A stretch of DNA of 64,000 nt, from contig JAULSN010000003.1 in assembly GCA_033439765.1 (NCBI GenBank), positions 3,038,001 to 3,102,000 of the forward strand. The letters are read 5' to 3'. Origin of the DNA: Lasiosphaeria ovina. Its lineage: Eukaryota > Ascomycota > Sordariomycetes > Sordariales > Lasiosphaeriaceae. The notes under the pieces are model-generated. The model was not told the origin of the DNA. It searched no databases and saw only the letters and a program-made list of their open reading frames with translations. Within the stretch, counting starts at the first letter, position 1. Each line of letters opens with the position of its first letter. This document shows, piece after piece, positions 21,847 through 34,246 of the stretch. Both the position numbers and the translations under genes were made by a program.

Positions 21847-24818
21847 GTTTTCCGCAACGTGGGCGGGGTTTTGTCAAGAAGAAGGGTTCTCAGAGAAATG
21901 CTTTCAACGCGACATGGCCTCCTCCCAGGTTCAGAGCGCAAGGGGGTAAAAAACGAAAGCAGTGTCAAGTCCGTTCGCGCAGTGGGGTCCTGTCTGCTGT
22001 TAGTGACGAGGATTTGCGGCATTGCAACATTGCTGCTGCGATCGAGGACTGGGGGGCCCACCGAATTAGAATATCACTTCGAGTGCAAGACGGCAGCATA
22101 TGGTATGTGCTGAAGAATTGGATTGTATTCCGCGAGTCCAGGCCGAAGGAGTGAAGGCGCCGGGGGAACGGGAAAGTCTCAGGTCGGGAGAAAGAGAGAA
22201 GAGAGAAGGCAGCGGGACGATCACGAAAAGAAAGAAGGGATGCATCGTGTAGATCAGTGTGATGGGCCATCCCGGCCCCGGCTCTCTCTGCTCTGGCTGG
22301 CCTGGCTCGTCGGCGACAAAATAACCTGAAATGGGAGGGCCTGGGGGGATGAGCCTGGGGTTGCTTTGCTTGTTTGCTTGCTTGCAACTGGGTTGCTGGT
22401 TCGTGTCGAGGCCGGAGGACCCAGGAAGCGGGAAAAGCACCCATGATGTTCTCCACCGCAGTGGTATTCGCGGCTTGGCGGGCAGCCGTTGAAGGTGTTG
22501 TTTCAGGAAACGATCGGCGGCTCGTCCCTGGCACCTTGCCCTCTGGAGATTAGCGGCACTGCAGCCGTCAGGCACAGCTCCATGCGCGTGGGGCAGGCCA
22601 CCTTCCGCGCTCTGCGGAGAAATTGCCAGTGGCTGACGGAGCGCCTTCCCCAAAATTTGCGCTGCTTTCACTGGTGTACCAGCAAAAAGCCTCTGTGATG
22701 GGGCCTTGGCGTGCTGGGGGAAGCTGTTTCAGGAAAACAAGGATGCCGATCACATAAATTTCCTCGGAAACTTCGTTCCTGAAAGACCAGGGAAGACATA
22801 TTATTCACCTGCTTGACTAACGATATTTTGTTATGGCGGCACCCCGAGCTCGCCGTCTTGCCCCTTGCCATTGTCCTTGACCGCCTGTTCGTCCACCCCG
22901 CGAGGCTCTGGCAGTGGGGCCCAAGTGATTTTCGGCAAGCGTTGCGCCTTGCTGTAGTACTTGCCCTGTCGGTGTTAGTGCCCGGCCTGTCAGCCAAGGC
23001 CCACTCTCCCACGGACACAAGGCGGGATTGGCTTGATCACATCATCGCCGTTCGTGGGATGTCGCGATGCGCGACACGCGACAGCCAATGTCTTGGCTCG
23101 AATCCGGGCTTTTAAGCCGTCCCAAGGTTACTATAGCTGACTCGCAGAAGTAGCCCGCAATTAGGTTCTCTCATCTTGATGCCTGGGAAATACAACACGG
23201 CTGGCCCGTTTTGACATTGATAAGCTGACAACGTGGGTGATCCTGCTTCCTTATAGTGGCTAGTAAGTTTGGGAAACAAGTGGGCCGGCTCCTTTTTTCT
23301 TCTTTTCTTTTTAGGTGTCGTGTTCGAAAGCGTCAGCCGGCAGCCCCTTTTCCACGCTTTAACCTCAGTCATAGCCTAGAAGGAACTTCTCGGCCAACGT
23401 CATCACTGCATCAGTACGCACGCCATAACCGGGTTTTTGCTTTTTTTTTTCGTCCTCCCTTTTCGTTTCTCACCCGGTGGGGGGTCAGAGCCAAGTAAAA
23501 AAATCTTACCATCGATGATATGCCGCCTACTTTGTATGTGACGGATTTAGCAGGAACCGGAGTGAAATGGAAAAGAATGACATGCAGGCTCCAAATGCGG
23601 GAGCCTATACGAAAATAAAGGGCAAAAGAGGTAGGCGGGGTTGACGATCATCTTCGGCTCGGGAGTAACGAGGGGAGGGCTGCGAAGCAATTGGAGGGGC
23701 TGTTACACCGCGCAAGTTCAACAGGAACTGCCGACCGTACATTGTGTAGCATGCAGAACGCCTCTTATCTCGGTATCGATGGCTCGGACGCGTCAACAAT
23801 CCCTGACGCGATTCCGTGGTTGTACCATGCCGGCGAGTTTCGGCCCTATTAAGACCCGAAACACGGCACCCAGGTCACATGGTGTTCTTGGCAACATTAT
23901 TTACTCTGCTTCCCAGCTTGTTATTGTTGAGTGTTAATTAGAAGACGTTTGGTGTGCAGTGGAAGAACCACAGCATTAAGACAAGAGCTTAAGTTATTAT
24001 AGTTGACCACCGGGATAGGAAGAAGTTCTCCTCCAGGTTCACCAGAAGAGTACTAATCTCCTCTCTCGCGGTGACAATCTGTGTTTGACGAGCTAGGCAC
24101 GCATTGCAGAAGAATGTTCCTATAAATAGTAGTATATTCATCATGATGGACTGTCCGAAAAAAACGCCAACAAAACCAATATTCCTTTTCCTCTTCCGTG
24201 AGTCCCAAAGGACTATAGGAGACTAGATTCAATGCCCCGAACCCAAGCAGAATGGACAATGCACAAAGAACCTTCCCCGTTCTCCGTACTGGCCGAATGT
24301 GCAGACGGCCCCTTGACCAGAAAAGAAATTGTTGGAATGACGCGCATGTCAGTCAAGGGAGCCTGCGGCTCTGCGACCCAGCCACGCAGCGGCTGTGGCG
24401 GCGCAGAGCAGAATATATATATCGGCCTACGGCCGCCTGCTCAGAGCAACAAGATCTAGAAGAACACGCAACGAATCCATCACTTGAACCACCAGCTTAC
24501 AGCGCGCAGCGCACTCCGTTGATTCTAGTACCGGTACCCTAGTGATTCCAACAGCAATGCTACGCTCCCGAAAAAAAAAAGAAAAAAAAAAGAAAAAAAA
24601 AAAGAAACAGTTCCTCCACCCCATCCCGTGATGATTGCCGCAGTCGATACAATCAAGTACGTCGCTGATTCGCTAGGAAAGCCGCGCATATTATATAATT
24701 ATCCTCTTATGCTACCATTGCCGTCGTGAATTGTCTCTAGCGACGGGTGATATGACTGTTGGATGACAAGATGTCAGCACCCGGTGGGCATATTGAGACA
24801 AAGGTGCTTTGGAGTTAC
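21847..24818. other. 3 kb non-coding interval
   Basis: The stretch directly left of 22,700 is probably leader and promoter of the membrane-protein gene. The rest has only short shadow frames. It includes a Tyr/Cys-free AT-rich stretch around 23,900-24,200 and a purine tract at 24571-24604. Confidence 0.45.
24571..24604. repeat. purine simple repeat (A10-11 G) x3
   Basis: Three units of ten or eleven A followed by one G. Confidence 0.9.
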
Positions 24819-25481
24819 TTACCGCACATGTTTCGGGTTGTTGATTTCAATTGCAACACTCGGCGCAGTGATGATGACTCTCGGCGCGGTGATATTGACA
24901 GTCGGCGCGGCTACCTCGACAGCATCATCTTCCTGCTCCTCGACAGGGTACGCTCCGGGGACGGTCGGAGTGGGCACTCGGACAGCTGAAGCAGGCACTC
25001 GGACGCTCGCAGTAGTCGCCCGGGCAGCCGAAATGGCAGATCTAGCAGCCGGGGCCGTTCTCCGGACTGTATTTTGCCGACGCAGAGGGATGTTACGGCA
25101 GACCGACTTGAGTCCTTTGATGATGGCGGGTTTGACACAGTAGCAGAAGACGAAGAGTGCGATCAACACCACTCCCAAGACCGACGTCATCATGATCACA
25201 ACGTCCTTTGAAGTGACCTTATACGGGATGTCTGAGCATGGTCGTGCCGAGGTATTGTTGAGCCGGAGTTTTCCCAAGTTGATGTCGCAAAGGGTGTCGT
25301 TCATGTCGAGGAAGTGGTAGGTCTCGCCATGGTGCGGAGAGGCATCGACCCTGCCGTGGGTATAATTGCGGCTTTGGTAATGGCGACTGAGAAAGGGGAG
25401 GGCGAAGACAAGTCCAATGAACTGGAGGGCAGAGAGAAACCCCAGAACGAGGCTCAGATAGCCTGCGGCGACGTTCTTCAT
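24819..25481 (-). CDS. small membrane protein with two helices, unknown function
   Basis: Single exon from the first real ATG at 25481, giving 220 residues. The longer open frame upstream starts at a TTG. A first hydrophobic segment (about 4-30) is followed by an extracellular loop of about 65 residues with two Cys and N-x-S/T sequons, then a second helix V-V-I-M-M-T-S-V-L-G-V-V-L-I-A-L-F-V-F and a basic tail. The tail carries repeated V-R-V-P and I-T-A-P units. A GTAAGT donor overlaps the stop codon: use of the acceptor near 24760 would instead end the protein in R-H-I-T-R-R. The family was not recognised. Confidence 0.6.
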   Translation of the reverse strand: MKNVAAGYLSLVLGFLSALQFIGLVFALPFLSRHYQSRNYTHGRVDASPHHGETYHFLDMNDTLCDINLGKLRLNNTSARPCSDIPYKVTSKDVVIMMTSVLGVVLIALFVFCYCVKPAIIKGLKSVCRNIPLRRQNTVRRTAPAARSAISAARATTASVRVPASAVRVPTPTVPGAYPVEEQEDDAVEVAAPTVNITAPRVIITAPSVAIEINNPKHVR

Positions 25482-26862
25482 CGCGTCGGAGTTGATGGAC
25501 GACTTCAGAGACAGCTGTCCGGGAGAGGGGGGTCCGAATGAAAACAATAGATAAACGAGAGCACAGGGAAGACCTAGTTGAACAGAGTCTATAGATTGAG
25601 TTTGTGTAGAGACACACAGGTGCTGAGACTGAGTTGGGTGTGTTGTTATTGACAGTTGTAAACGGAGGAGTGTGTAAAGTTCTCAAATTGTGAGTCGCCG
25701 ACATTACTTTGTAGAACACAAGAGGGGCACGGAAACCATGAACAGTGTCTCTGGGTCTGAACAGTCACGTAGAACAAGCAGCTGATTACCCGCATCCCAG
25801 GCGGCGTGAACAGCCTGTCAACATGAGAACAAGCACACTGTTCTGGTCAAACTCGTGTCCCCCGCCAGCCATTGATTGTGGCAGGGCTTTTGCAACCCAT
25901 GGTAAGCCACACAGCCAGAATAGGGCAGATCCAGCTATGACATGCTGAAATATTAGAACCAAATTACTTTCTCGCGGATTTCAGCCAGGTCATTGACTTT
26001 TGTTGATATCTCTATTTCATCCCTGTGCAACTATTTTTGCGGGCCCGTTGCATCGTGTTTCGGGTGTTGATTATCTAGTGGATGAACGGATCTATTGAAG
26101 AAACGAAACTCAGCTAACGAACTCGTAATACTCGTTCCCGCGCCCGAATTATTCTACAATCCAATCCCTCCATGTGTGTTGGCGTGGTGTTTAAGAAGGA
26201 GAACTGATGAAAATGAACCGGCCAGGAAAGGTGTTTAGTAGATATTTCTAGAGAATGGAGAGGCCTCTAAACTCTAAATTAGGGATACAAATGGCTGTTA
26301 CCTTCCCTAGCGAATAGCCTTTACGGCGAGTCACAAGATACTGAGGCCATTCGGATCTTGGAAAGTACCACGCCAACAAACATTCAGGGATTGGAGTGTA
26401 CTATCCTGTCGTGGTTGCCGGCCCGCCATCGGAATACGCTCCCGCATGGCGGATGTCGTCATAGGCGAAGGAAGGGCGAGCTACCCGCTGCTCGTTCTAA
26501 CCCCAAATGACTAGAAATACGCTGTTCCGTCCGTCGCTCGGCCCGCGCGGAGCCGAACCCCACAAAAGTCTACAGGACCCAACCGCCGCGGGCCGGGCCA
26601 AGGCGTGAGAGTCGTTGACCCGCCGTTGCCGGACGAGGTAGGGAAAAGCCTCATTGGCTGCGCCCAAAGATGCCAAGTGACTCTTCGGACGTCTAAGAAA
26701 TCCGACATGCACATGACAACCACTGCTAAGGAATTACATAGCCGCCGAATTCAACGATATACTGGCTGTTTCCCATTCTCACAACCGGGTCATCTTCTTA
26801 TACTAGCAACGTAGCTGGCAGCCATCTCCAAAACACAACAGAACATCCCGCCCGTAACCATT
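25482..26862. other. intergenic with one MITE
   Basis: Promoter region of the gene at 25481 and of the oxidoreductase at 26863. The MITE at 26155-26400 is the only recognisable element. No coding frame. Confidence 0.5.
26155..26400. mobile_element. mariner-like MITE, copy 1
   Basis: A 246-bp element. The left end reads TACAATCCAATCCCT (26155-26169) and the right end is the near-exact reverse complement AGGGATTGGAGTGTA (26386-26400). The inverted arms continue inward with TGTTGGCGTGGT on the left and ACCACGCCAACA on the right. Both ends carry TA, the target of Tc1/mariner transposases. There is no coding capacity. Confidence 0.8.
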
Positions 26863-28100
26863 ATGGTCAAGATCGCAATTGCTGGAGGATCAGGGGGTAC
26901 GCAAAACCATTCGCAAGTCGAAAACCATGTTGGCAGCAAGCGCCACGGTGGCTGGGCTGAGCTAACCGGACACTGCATACCCGACAGAGGTGGCCCGCGA
27001 GGTGATTGACGCGCTCGTCGCCACAAAGAAGCATGACATTATCGTCCTTTCGCGCCAAGTAAGCACGCCAGCTACCTTGATCAACACCGACGCCAAACTG
27101 AGCCAATGTCTTTAGGAGCCAGGACCCGGAGACACGATTGAGGGCACGAGCTGGGCGACAGTCGACTTCACCAACAAAGACAGCATCGTGCCGGCCCTCA
27201 AGGGCGTCCACACGGTGCTTAACTTCGTCCCGGTGTACAGGGACAGCGACAACGCGGCGCAGAGGACGCTGATCGACGCCGTGATAGAGGCAGGCGTCAG
27301 GCGCTTTGCCCCGTCAGAATGGGCGACGTGCGTTTTTCTGTCTTTTCCTTCTCCCCATGATTCCTCGCATCTCAGCTAAACTAGGCCTCACGATGTCAGT
27401 CTCACCACGGACACGCTGCCGTGGTACGGGCCCAAGGTCGCCATCCGCGAGTACCTGGCCGAGCTGAACAAGGACGGCAAGGTCCTCGAGTACTGCCTCT
27501 TCTCGTGCGGCGTCTTCACCAACTACCTCGGCGCGCCGTACCCGTCGACCACGCACGTGCACACCAGCAACCTGCAGTTCGACCTCGCGCGCCGCCGCGC
27601 CATCCTAGTCGACGGCGGTGAGGGCGGCCGAATGTCTTTCACCACGGTCGGCGACTTTGCCGACGTGGTCGCGCGGGCGGTCGAGTACGGGGGCGAGTGG
27701 CCCGTCGTGGGCGGCATCCGCGGCGACACCGTCACGGCGGCGCAGCTGGTGGCCATGGCCGAGGGGATCAGAGGTGGGCAGCAGTCTCGACCTAGTTCTA
27801 ACTACTAATTAGCCGGCACACACTAATCGGGTAGCAGGTCCGTTCTCGATTGAAAAGGTGCAGCTCGCGGATCTCGAGGCGGGCGAGATCAAGGCGTCGT
27901 GGATGCCCGTCTACGAGCACCCACAGTTCAAGACGCGCGACGCCGAGGTGGCGTACGCCAAGAGCATCAACCCGTTCATGTTCCGGAGCACCGCTCTCGG
28001 CGGGTTCCTCGTCTCGGACGAGTGGAACCGGCTGCTCCCGGACTACCGCTTCACCAGCGTGGGCGAGTTTCTTGAGAAGCACTGGACGGGGAAGCCATGA
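26863..28100 (+). CDS. NmrA-like / isoflavone-reductase-like NAD(P)-binding oxidoreductase
   Basis: Five exons: 26863-26896, 26988-27058, 27116-27327, 27385-27773 and 27838-28100, all GT...AG and in frame, giving 322 residues. The first exon codes for M-V-K-I-A-I-A-G-G-S-G, the start of a Rossmann fold with the glycine-rich dinucleotide loop at 8-12. Exon 3 carries the family signature G-V-R-R-F-A-P-S-E-W. Exon 4 has W-Y-G-P-K near the active-site region and a helix I-R-E-Y-L. This family of atypical short-chain dehydrogenases includes phenylpropanoid reductases and redox-sensing NmrA proteins, so enzyme versus regulator cannot be decided from sequence alone. The gene lies between two MITE copies of the same family. 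Confidence 0.88.
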
Positions 28101-28918
28101 ATATCTGTGTATGTCTAGGTGTTATGATTAGTACTTCGCATAGGCTTTTAAACAAAGGAACAATGTTAAAGTCTCAGAAGATGTCAGGGACGCAACCTGG
28201 ATACAACGAAGCCAACGGGGATAGAGGGGGTATAGAATGATTTCCAGGGTGCAGACTCTGGACTGTCTCGCCCGGTGAGGGGAAACGAAACCCGGCCGGT
28301 CAAAGCGCGCTGGCTGGTCAAAGATGGTCGATTGATTCGTCTTTTTCAATTATTTTTCTAGCTCCAGGAGTCCGAGGGGGGGAATGGATGAACGGCGCTC
28401 ATTTTGACTACCTGAATGTTTGTTGGCGTGGTGATTCGAACTCGGGAGGGAAAAGATTTTCGCAAATAAACTTGCTAGAAAAGGCCTTCATGAATCCAAA
28501 ATAGGAATTCTAATAGCTATTACCTCCCTCGGTGAAAATATTGAGCTCGAACCGTAGAGCGCTGTGGCCCTCCGATCTTGAACATTGGGGGATTGGACTG
28601 TAATCGACCGTTTCATCGGCTGTCTTGGGAGCTCTGTAACTATCTTGAACTAGCAGCTGTCCACGGCAATACCACGCAACCCTGATAGTGGGTGATGGGA
28701 AATACGACCTACTTGCCGTCCGTGTCCCATCCCACCTTTCCCGTCCGGCCCGCGGGCGTCTGATTGGCCAGTGATGACGACGGAACAGATTCCCCGCCCC
28801 TCGGATTCCGATTCGACTTTTGACTGCCGTCGCGAATTGCGAATTGTGCCTGCCCGTTCCCAGATTTCACAGTTCACATCGGTCATCCGGCCCAACCACA
28901 CATGAAATTTCGGCAGGT
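28101..28918. other. intergenic with second MITE copy
   Basis: 3' region of the oxidoreductase, a MITE copy at 28409-28602 and the promoter of the amidohydrolase. No coding frame. Confidence 0.5.
28409..28602. mobile_element. mariner-like MITE, copy 2 (left end trimmed)
   Basis: The right end GGGATTGGACTGTA matches the terminal repeat of the copy at 26155-26400, and the left part shares CTGAATGTTTGTTGGCGTGGT-type sequence with it. About 10 nt of the outer left repeat are missing. The interior is alignable with copy 1 (for example AGCTATTACCTCCCT against GGCTGTTACCTTCCCT). Same orientation as copy 1. Confidence 0.7.
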
Positions 28919-31845
28919 ATGGACGACAAGACCGGACTGCCCCCCCACGACGCCGTGGTGAAGGGCCCGTCATGGAAGCGGGCAAAGGTGCGCAAGTCGA
29001 GAGCGGTGCGACTGCTGGCCGTCGCTTGCATCGCCTTCATCGCATTTGCCCAGTGGAAGCAGCTGAAGCACGCCTCAACACCCCCAACAAGCACCAACCC
29101 AGACATCACGACACACGGCCTCTCGGTCAAGCGGCTGCAGCAGGACCTCGCCACATGCGCCAAGCTGCAGAGCAAGCCCGAGGACCCGGCTGGCCCGGGC
29201 CGCGACCGCAATGCCCGCTACCTCGATGGCCGCCCGACCCTGATCAAGAACGCCACCGTCTGGGTCGGCGAGCCCGCTGACGGAACCTCGGCCGACGATG
29301 CCCGCAAGGGAAAGGGTTTCAGCTGGATCTCCGCCGACGTCTACCTGGAGTACGGCCTCATCACGCGGGTTGAGTCGGCGATTGCCCTCGCCAGCGTTTC
29401 CGCTGACACCCTGGTCTACCAAGCCAACGGACGCCCCCTCACGGCCGGAATCATTGACATGCACAGCCATGCCGGCGCTGCTCCGCTGCCCGAGCTGGAC
29501 TACAACGAGGACACCAACGAGATGTCGTCCGACATTACGCCCTATGTGAGGTCCATCGATGCCATCAAGCCCGACGACCCCCAGCTCCAGGTCATCAAGT
29601 CGGGCGGCGTGACCACAAGCCTGATCCTCCCGGGGTCGGGCAACAACATGGGCGGCGAGGCCTACGTTATCAAGCACGCCGTTGGCAGGCTGAACGGACG
29701 CAACGAGACCAGCGCCGTCGACATGCTGGCTGACCCAGACCGCAACTGGCGTTTCATGAAGATGGCCTGCGGCGAGAACCCGAAGCGCGTCTACGGCAAG
29801 ACGGGCGAGCATGGGCCGACCAGCCGCATGGGAGAGAGCTGGGAGTTTCGCCATGCCTTTGAGCAAGCTGCCAGCGTCGTACGCAAGCAGGACGACTGGT
29901 GCGATACGGCTGCCGCCTTGGGAGTCGAAAACGTGAAAGGCTACCTGCCGCAGGAGCTGCGATGGGAGTCGCTGGGGGCCCTGCTGCGTGGCCAGGTGCA
30001 TTTGAACACGCACTGCTACACCATCCCGGATCTGGAGGCCTTCATCGACCACACCAACGAGTTCAAGTTCATCTTGCGAGCCTTCCACCACGCCCACCAG
30101 ACGTACTTGGTGCCCGAGGTCAGTCATGCCATGGTGGAGGAACTCAGGCGACGCTTGCTAACTATTTACATCTGTAGATCCTCAAGCGTGCCTACGGGGG
30201 AGATCCGCCCGCCTCCGCCCTGTTCGCCGACACCATGTGGTATAAATCCGAGGCTTACTCGGCGTCAGAGTATGCAGGGAAATACCTGTACGACAACGGC
30301 CTGACGCCCATTTACGTCAGCGACAACCCGGTCCTCAACGCCCAACATGTCGTGTTCGAAGCCGCCAAGGCGTACAAGTACGGCCTCCCATACCACGCCG
30401 CTCTCGCATCCGTCACCACCGCGCCGGCCGAGCGGCTGGGCTTTGGAAAGAGGCTGGGGAAGATCAAGCCGGGATTCGATGCCGACGTGGTTGTCTGGGA
30501 CAGTGATCCGCTCAGTGTGGGTGCTGCTCCGGCGCAGGTCTGGATTGACGGAACAGCGCAGTTCGAAGATCCGGTTGAGCTGAACAAGCCGTTTGCTGAG
30601 CCCATTGTCCCCGACGAGCGTCTGGCGGACATTGTCGAGACGCCAACGATGATGGACCAGGTCATCTTCACGGGCGTCAAGAAGGTGTTCCTCGCGAAAG
30701 AGGTCCTGAGCCTGGACCTGGCCAGCGGCAAGAGCTACAACGTTGTATTTTCCAAGGGAAAGATTGCCTGTCTTGGGTTTTGCGAGGTTGAGCTCAAGGC
30801 CGCGTCCAAATCCGACGAGATCCCCGTCATCGACCTCAAGAACGGCTACCTCGCGGAATCCTTCACGGCCGCTGGCTCGGCGATCGGCTTGACAGAAATC
30901 GACGCCGAGAAGGACACGGACAACGGTGCCGACGGCAGCGGCGTGTTCAGCCGCGCCCAAGACGGGCTGCTGCTCGACACCAAGAAGCTGCACACCTCGC
31001 ACAACTACGGCGCCACAAAGGCGATCACAGCGCCAAAGTTCCGCGGCGGGAACACGCACCACGGCGTCAGCGTGGGCTTCGCCACGGGCGCGTCCACTCA
31101 GCTAGAGAAGGGCGCCGTCTTCGCCACCGACGTCGCCGTGCACTACACGCTCGACCTCTCGGCCAAGCGCGGCGAGGGCACGCCGTCGCTGTCGTCTGCG
31201 GTCGGTGCGCTGCGCCGCAAGCTCCTCGAGGCCGCCGCAACGCTCAACGAGACGGCCAAGGACCCGTACTCCGAGTCTGCGTTCTTGCACAAAGTCGTCA
31301 ACGGCAGCCTGCCGCTGGCCGTGACCGTGCACAGCGCCGACATCATTGCCGCCCTGCTCAAGGTCAAGGCCACTGTCGAAGAGGCGACGGGCTCGACCAT
31401 CCGCCTCGCCATCATCGGCGGCGCCGAGTCGTGGCTGCTCGCCGACGAGCTCGCAGCCGCGGACGTAGGCGTCGTGCTCGCGCCGCTGCTGTCGTACGCC
31501 AAGGACTGGGGCCAGCGGCGGGCGCTGACAGGCGCCCCGCTGACCAACGGCACGGCGGTCGACCGGCTCGTGGACGCGGGGGTCGCGACGGCCATCGGGA
31601 TCGACGAGGACTGGCTGGTGCGCGACCTGGGCCTCTTGGCGGGCATCGCGTTCAGGAACGGCGGCGGCAGGCTGAGCGAGAAGGCGGCGCTGGACCTGGT
31701 CAGCTCCAACGTGTACAAGATCCTCGGGCTGAAGCAGCCCACCGCAGACGACGGCCATTTTGTCCTGTTCGAGGGCAGTCCGCTGGAGATTGGCTCCCGC
31801 GTGAAGGCTGTGGGCGGCGGCAAGGGGGCGGTTAGCGTTTTTTGA
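28919..31845 (+). CDS. membrane-anchored amidohydrolase-superfamily protein (two-part)
   Basis: Two exons: 28919-30118 and 30178-31845, with an intron GTCAGT...TGTAG of 59 nt, giving 955 residues. A single N-terminal helix (about 30-45: A-V-R-L-L-A-V-A-C-I-A-F-I-A-F-A) after a basic cytoplasmic stretch suggests a type II membrane anchor. The N-terminal half has the amidohydrolase metal site D-M-H-S-H near 180, then H-L-N-T-H near 361, H-H-A-H near 391 and Y-V-S-D-N-P near 430; G-K-I-K-P-G-F-D-A-D-V-V-V-W-D closes the composite domain. The resemblance is to imidazolonepropionase-like and CE9-type amidohydrolases. The C-terminal half (about 535-955) looks like a second, degenerate repeat without the histidines. 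Substrate unknown. Confidence 0.85.
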
Positions 31846-32075
31846 TAAGGGGATATCTTGATAAGTGGAGAGAAAGGTCTTGTTACTTCGATTGGTAAAC
31901 GCGGATATAAACTCAGTGATGCCGTCTTGCAATCTTAAAGTATAGCTGCAACTTAGTTCTAGTTTGCGACACTCGCTTCCTCCCAGTTCTAGGCACAACA
32001 CCAACGGCCTAGGTGACCTTGGCCGCATTCCAAAAAAGCATTGGACACTGGAAATCATTCTACAAGCCATCTCTC

Positions 32076-34246
32076 TCACACCATCATGTAGTAAAACCGC
32101 GTAGCCTCATCATACTCCATCAACACCTCAGCCTCCATCTGCTCAACATCGACCACCGTCTGCCGCCACAGACTGACGCCGTACGCGCCAGACATCATGC
32201 CCGGCTGCACCATGGCACACAGATACCGCTCTTTCTTCCCCTCTCCACCACCAGCCTCATTATCCTGTGGCGGCGGCGGGTTAACCTGCACCCCGCGCAC
32301 ATCGCACACGCGCGGCCCGACCGCCGCCGCAGGACACAGCACCACGCCCAGGTGCTTCTCCGTCATCAGCACCGCCCCGCTGGCCGCCGTCCACCTCCAG
32401 CCCCAGCTGACGACCATCCCGGGCCGGATGCGCTGCTTGAACGGGATGCCGTCCGCGCCGGGCTCGGGGTCGGCGCTCGAGCTGAGGCGTTCCATGCGTG
32501 TCGGCGCTGCGCCCCCCTCTGCTTCTCCTGGTGTTGTGGGGTTGGGTTTGCTGCTGTTGGGCTTGAGTTTGGGGTTCGAGGTGAGTTGTTGTTGCTGGTT
32601 CTTCTTCTTCTGCGAGTCGATGTGCAGCTTCCAGAACTTGGTCTGGAACGCCTGGGCCTGCTCGGCTGTCACGCCGGCTGTCTGCAGGCACCGTGCAAGG
32701 AACTCGGGGACGGCTAGCCGCAGGAGTTGCGGGCCGGTTTCTTGTGGTGCGAGGAGCGTGGGGGAGATGGGTGGTGTGCCGGACTGTGTTGTGAAGTGTT
32801 GTTAGTGGATGGATAGAAAATAAGGAGAGGGAAGTGCAAGAGGGGAAAGAAGAGGAGAAGGAAAAGGTATGGAGGAGAGAAGTATGGGAAGTGGGAGTCG
32901 ACTGGGAGTCGACATACACTACGCTCGATCCACCTCCGCAGCTGGGCGTTATTCCACGTCGCGGGCACAGCCGCGTCAAACGCCGCGGGTCGGGCGCGCG
33001 GCACCACCGCCCTCAACATCTCGGCATAGCGCAGCGTGTTCTTGCTGGCGCCGACGTCGGCCAGGCACGGGTTGACGCAGGCGACGACGACGGTGCGCAG
33101 CGCGCGCGCGCCCGCCGGGTCGAAGACGTGCTTGAGCGTCTTGGTCAGCGCGCTCTGCCGGAACGGCACGTACGCTGCCGCTGCTCCTTTCTTGTTGCTG
33201 CCTGCCGAGGTCTCGGCGTCGAGCAGCGCGCGCCCGCGGATGCAGTCCTTCAGCACAGACAGGCTGCTGTTGATCTCGCGCGACTCCTTCATGCGCGCGG
33301 CGTCGTGTGCGGAGCGGTCGCGTGCGGCCTCCGACCCGGCCAGGTCGACTAGGTACAGCAGCCCGTCGTCGGCTTCGGGGTCCGAAGGGTCTTCGAGCCG
33401 GATGCGGCAGATGGCGTGCGAGCGCGAGGACGTGTCGTTCATCAGTGTTGAGGCTGTGCTGCGCAGCGATGCTGCCACGTCGATCAGTGCGACGAGGGCG
33501 CCTTTGTCCGTCACGTGGTGCTCGACGGCGCCTGCTAGCTGTGTTGTGCCGAGCGAGTCTTCGAGGATCGAGATTTGCTTGCGCGCGTTGAGGAGATCTG
33601 GTGGGCCACAGCCGCGAGGTTAGAAGGGGGTCTGTGTGGTGGAGAGGGCAGATCTTGGGGGTGCTCACCGTACGCCGTCTGCCCGGCCAGCTCGATGATG
33701 CAGATGTGCACCTTTCTCTCGGCCTCCATCGCCCCGCCCATCAGCGTCTCGGCGACGTGGCGCTGCAGCCCGCTGACGGTATATGTCTTGCCGGACCCGG
33801 TCTGGCCGTAGGCAAACAGGGTTGAAACACCTCCGCTCCACGCCCACGGGACGAGCGGCTTCACCAGGGATTCGTAGATCTGATCGGTGGTCGAGTCGGG
33901 ACCAAACACTTGGTCGACAGTGAAGTTGGACGACTGTGCTGGGTGTTAGCTTGAGGGGGTGTGCTCAGGATCTTCGGGCGAGACTTGCATTGAGGGTAGG
34001 CAGGCCGCGGACGGGCTGTCTTAGCTCATGTACGTCGACGGTGCTCGATGAGCCCCGGCGGAACACTGAGTTGGGGAAGCCCTGGCTCGTCTCCTCGTCG
34101 AGCATTGGCCGGATGCGCGCGCTGACCGTGATGTCGCTGCTGGCCGCCTCTGTCTCGGTGTCTGTTTTCTTGTTGGGCGCGGCTGGTTTGAATAAACCGA
34201 CCAGCTTCCGGTAGCGGTCGGCATTGTCGAGCAGGAATTGCTCCAT
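32076..34246 (-). CDS. kinesin-like motor protein
   Basis: Four exons: 34246-33989, 33933-33669, 33597-32918 and 32783-32076, giving 636 residues. The first intron uses a GC donor (GCAAGT); the others are GT. The motor domain spans about 38-400, with S-A-R-I-R-P at 42-47, the P-loop G-Q-T-G-S-G-K-T (129-136), switch I S-S-R-S-H-A (231-236) and switch II D-L-A-G-S-E (259-264). The C-terminal part has a helical segment (about 420-470), a Gln/Lys/Pro-rich linker and a final beta-rich stretch. The N-terminal position of the motor and the C-I-R-G-R motif are weakly like the kinesin-13/KIF24 group, but this needs a tree. The first real ATG is at 34246; the longer frame starts with TTG. Confidence 0.9.

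Noticed and set aside
21086..21949. 287-codon plus-strand frame rich in Glu-Pro dipeptides
   Set aside because: It is the antisense of the Gly-Ser repeat of the membrane protein at 20016-21846; the regular pattern follows from the repeat.
23090..23112. GGCTCGAATCC, B-box-like
   Set aside because: Differs from the GGTTC core and has no flanking tRNA fold.
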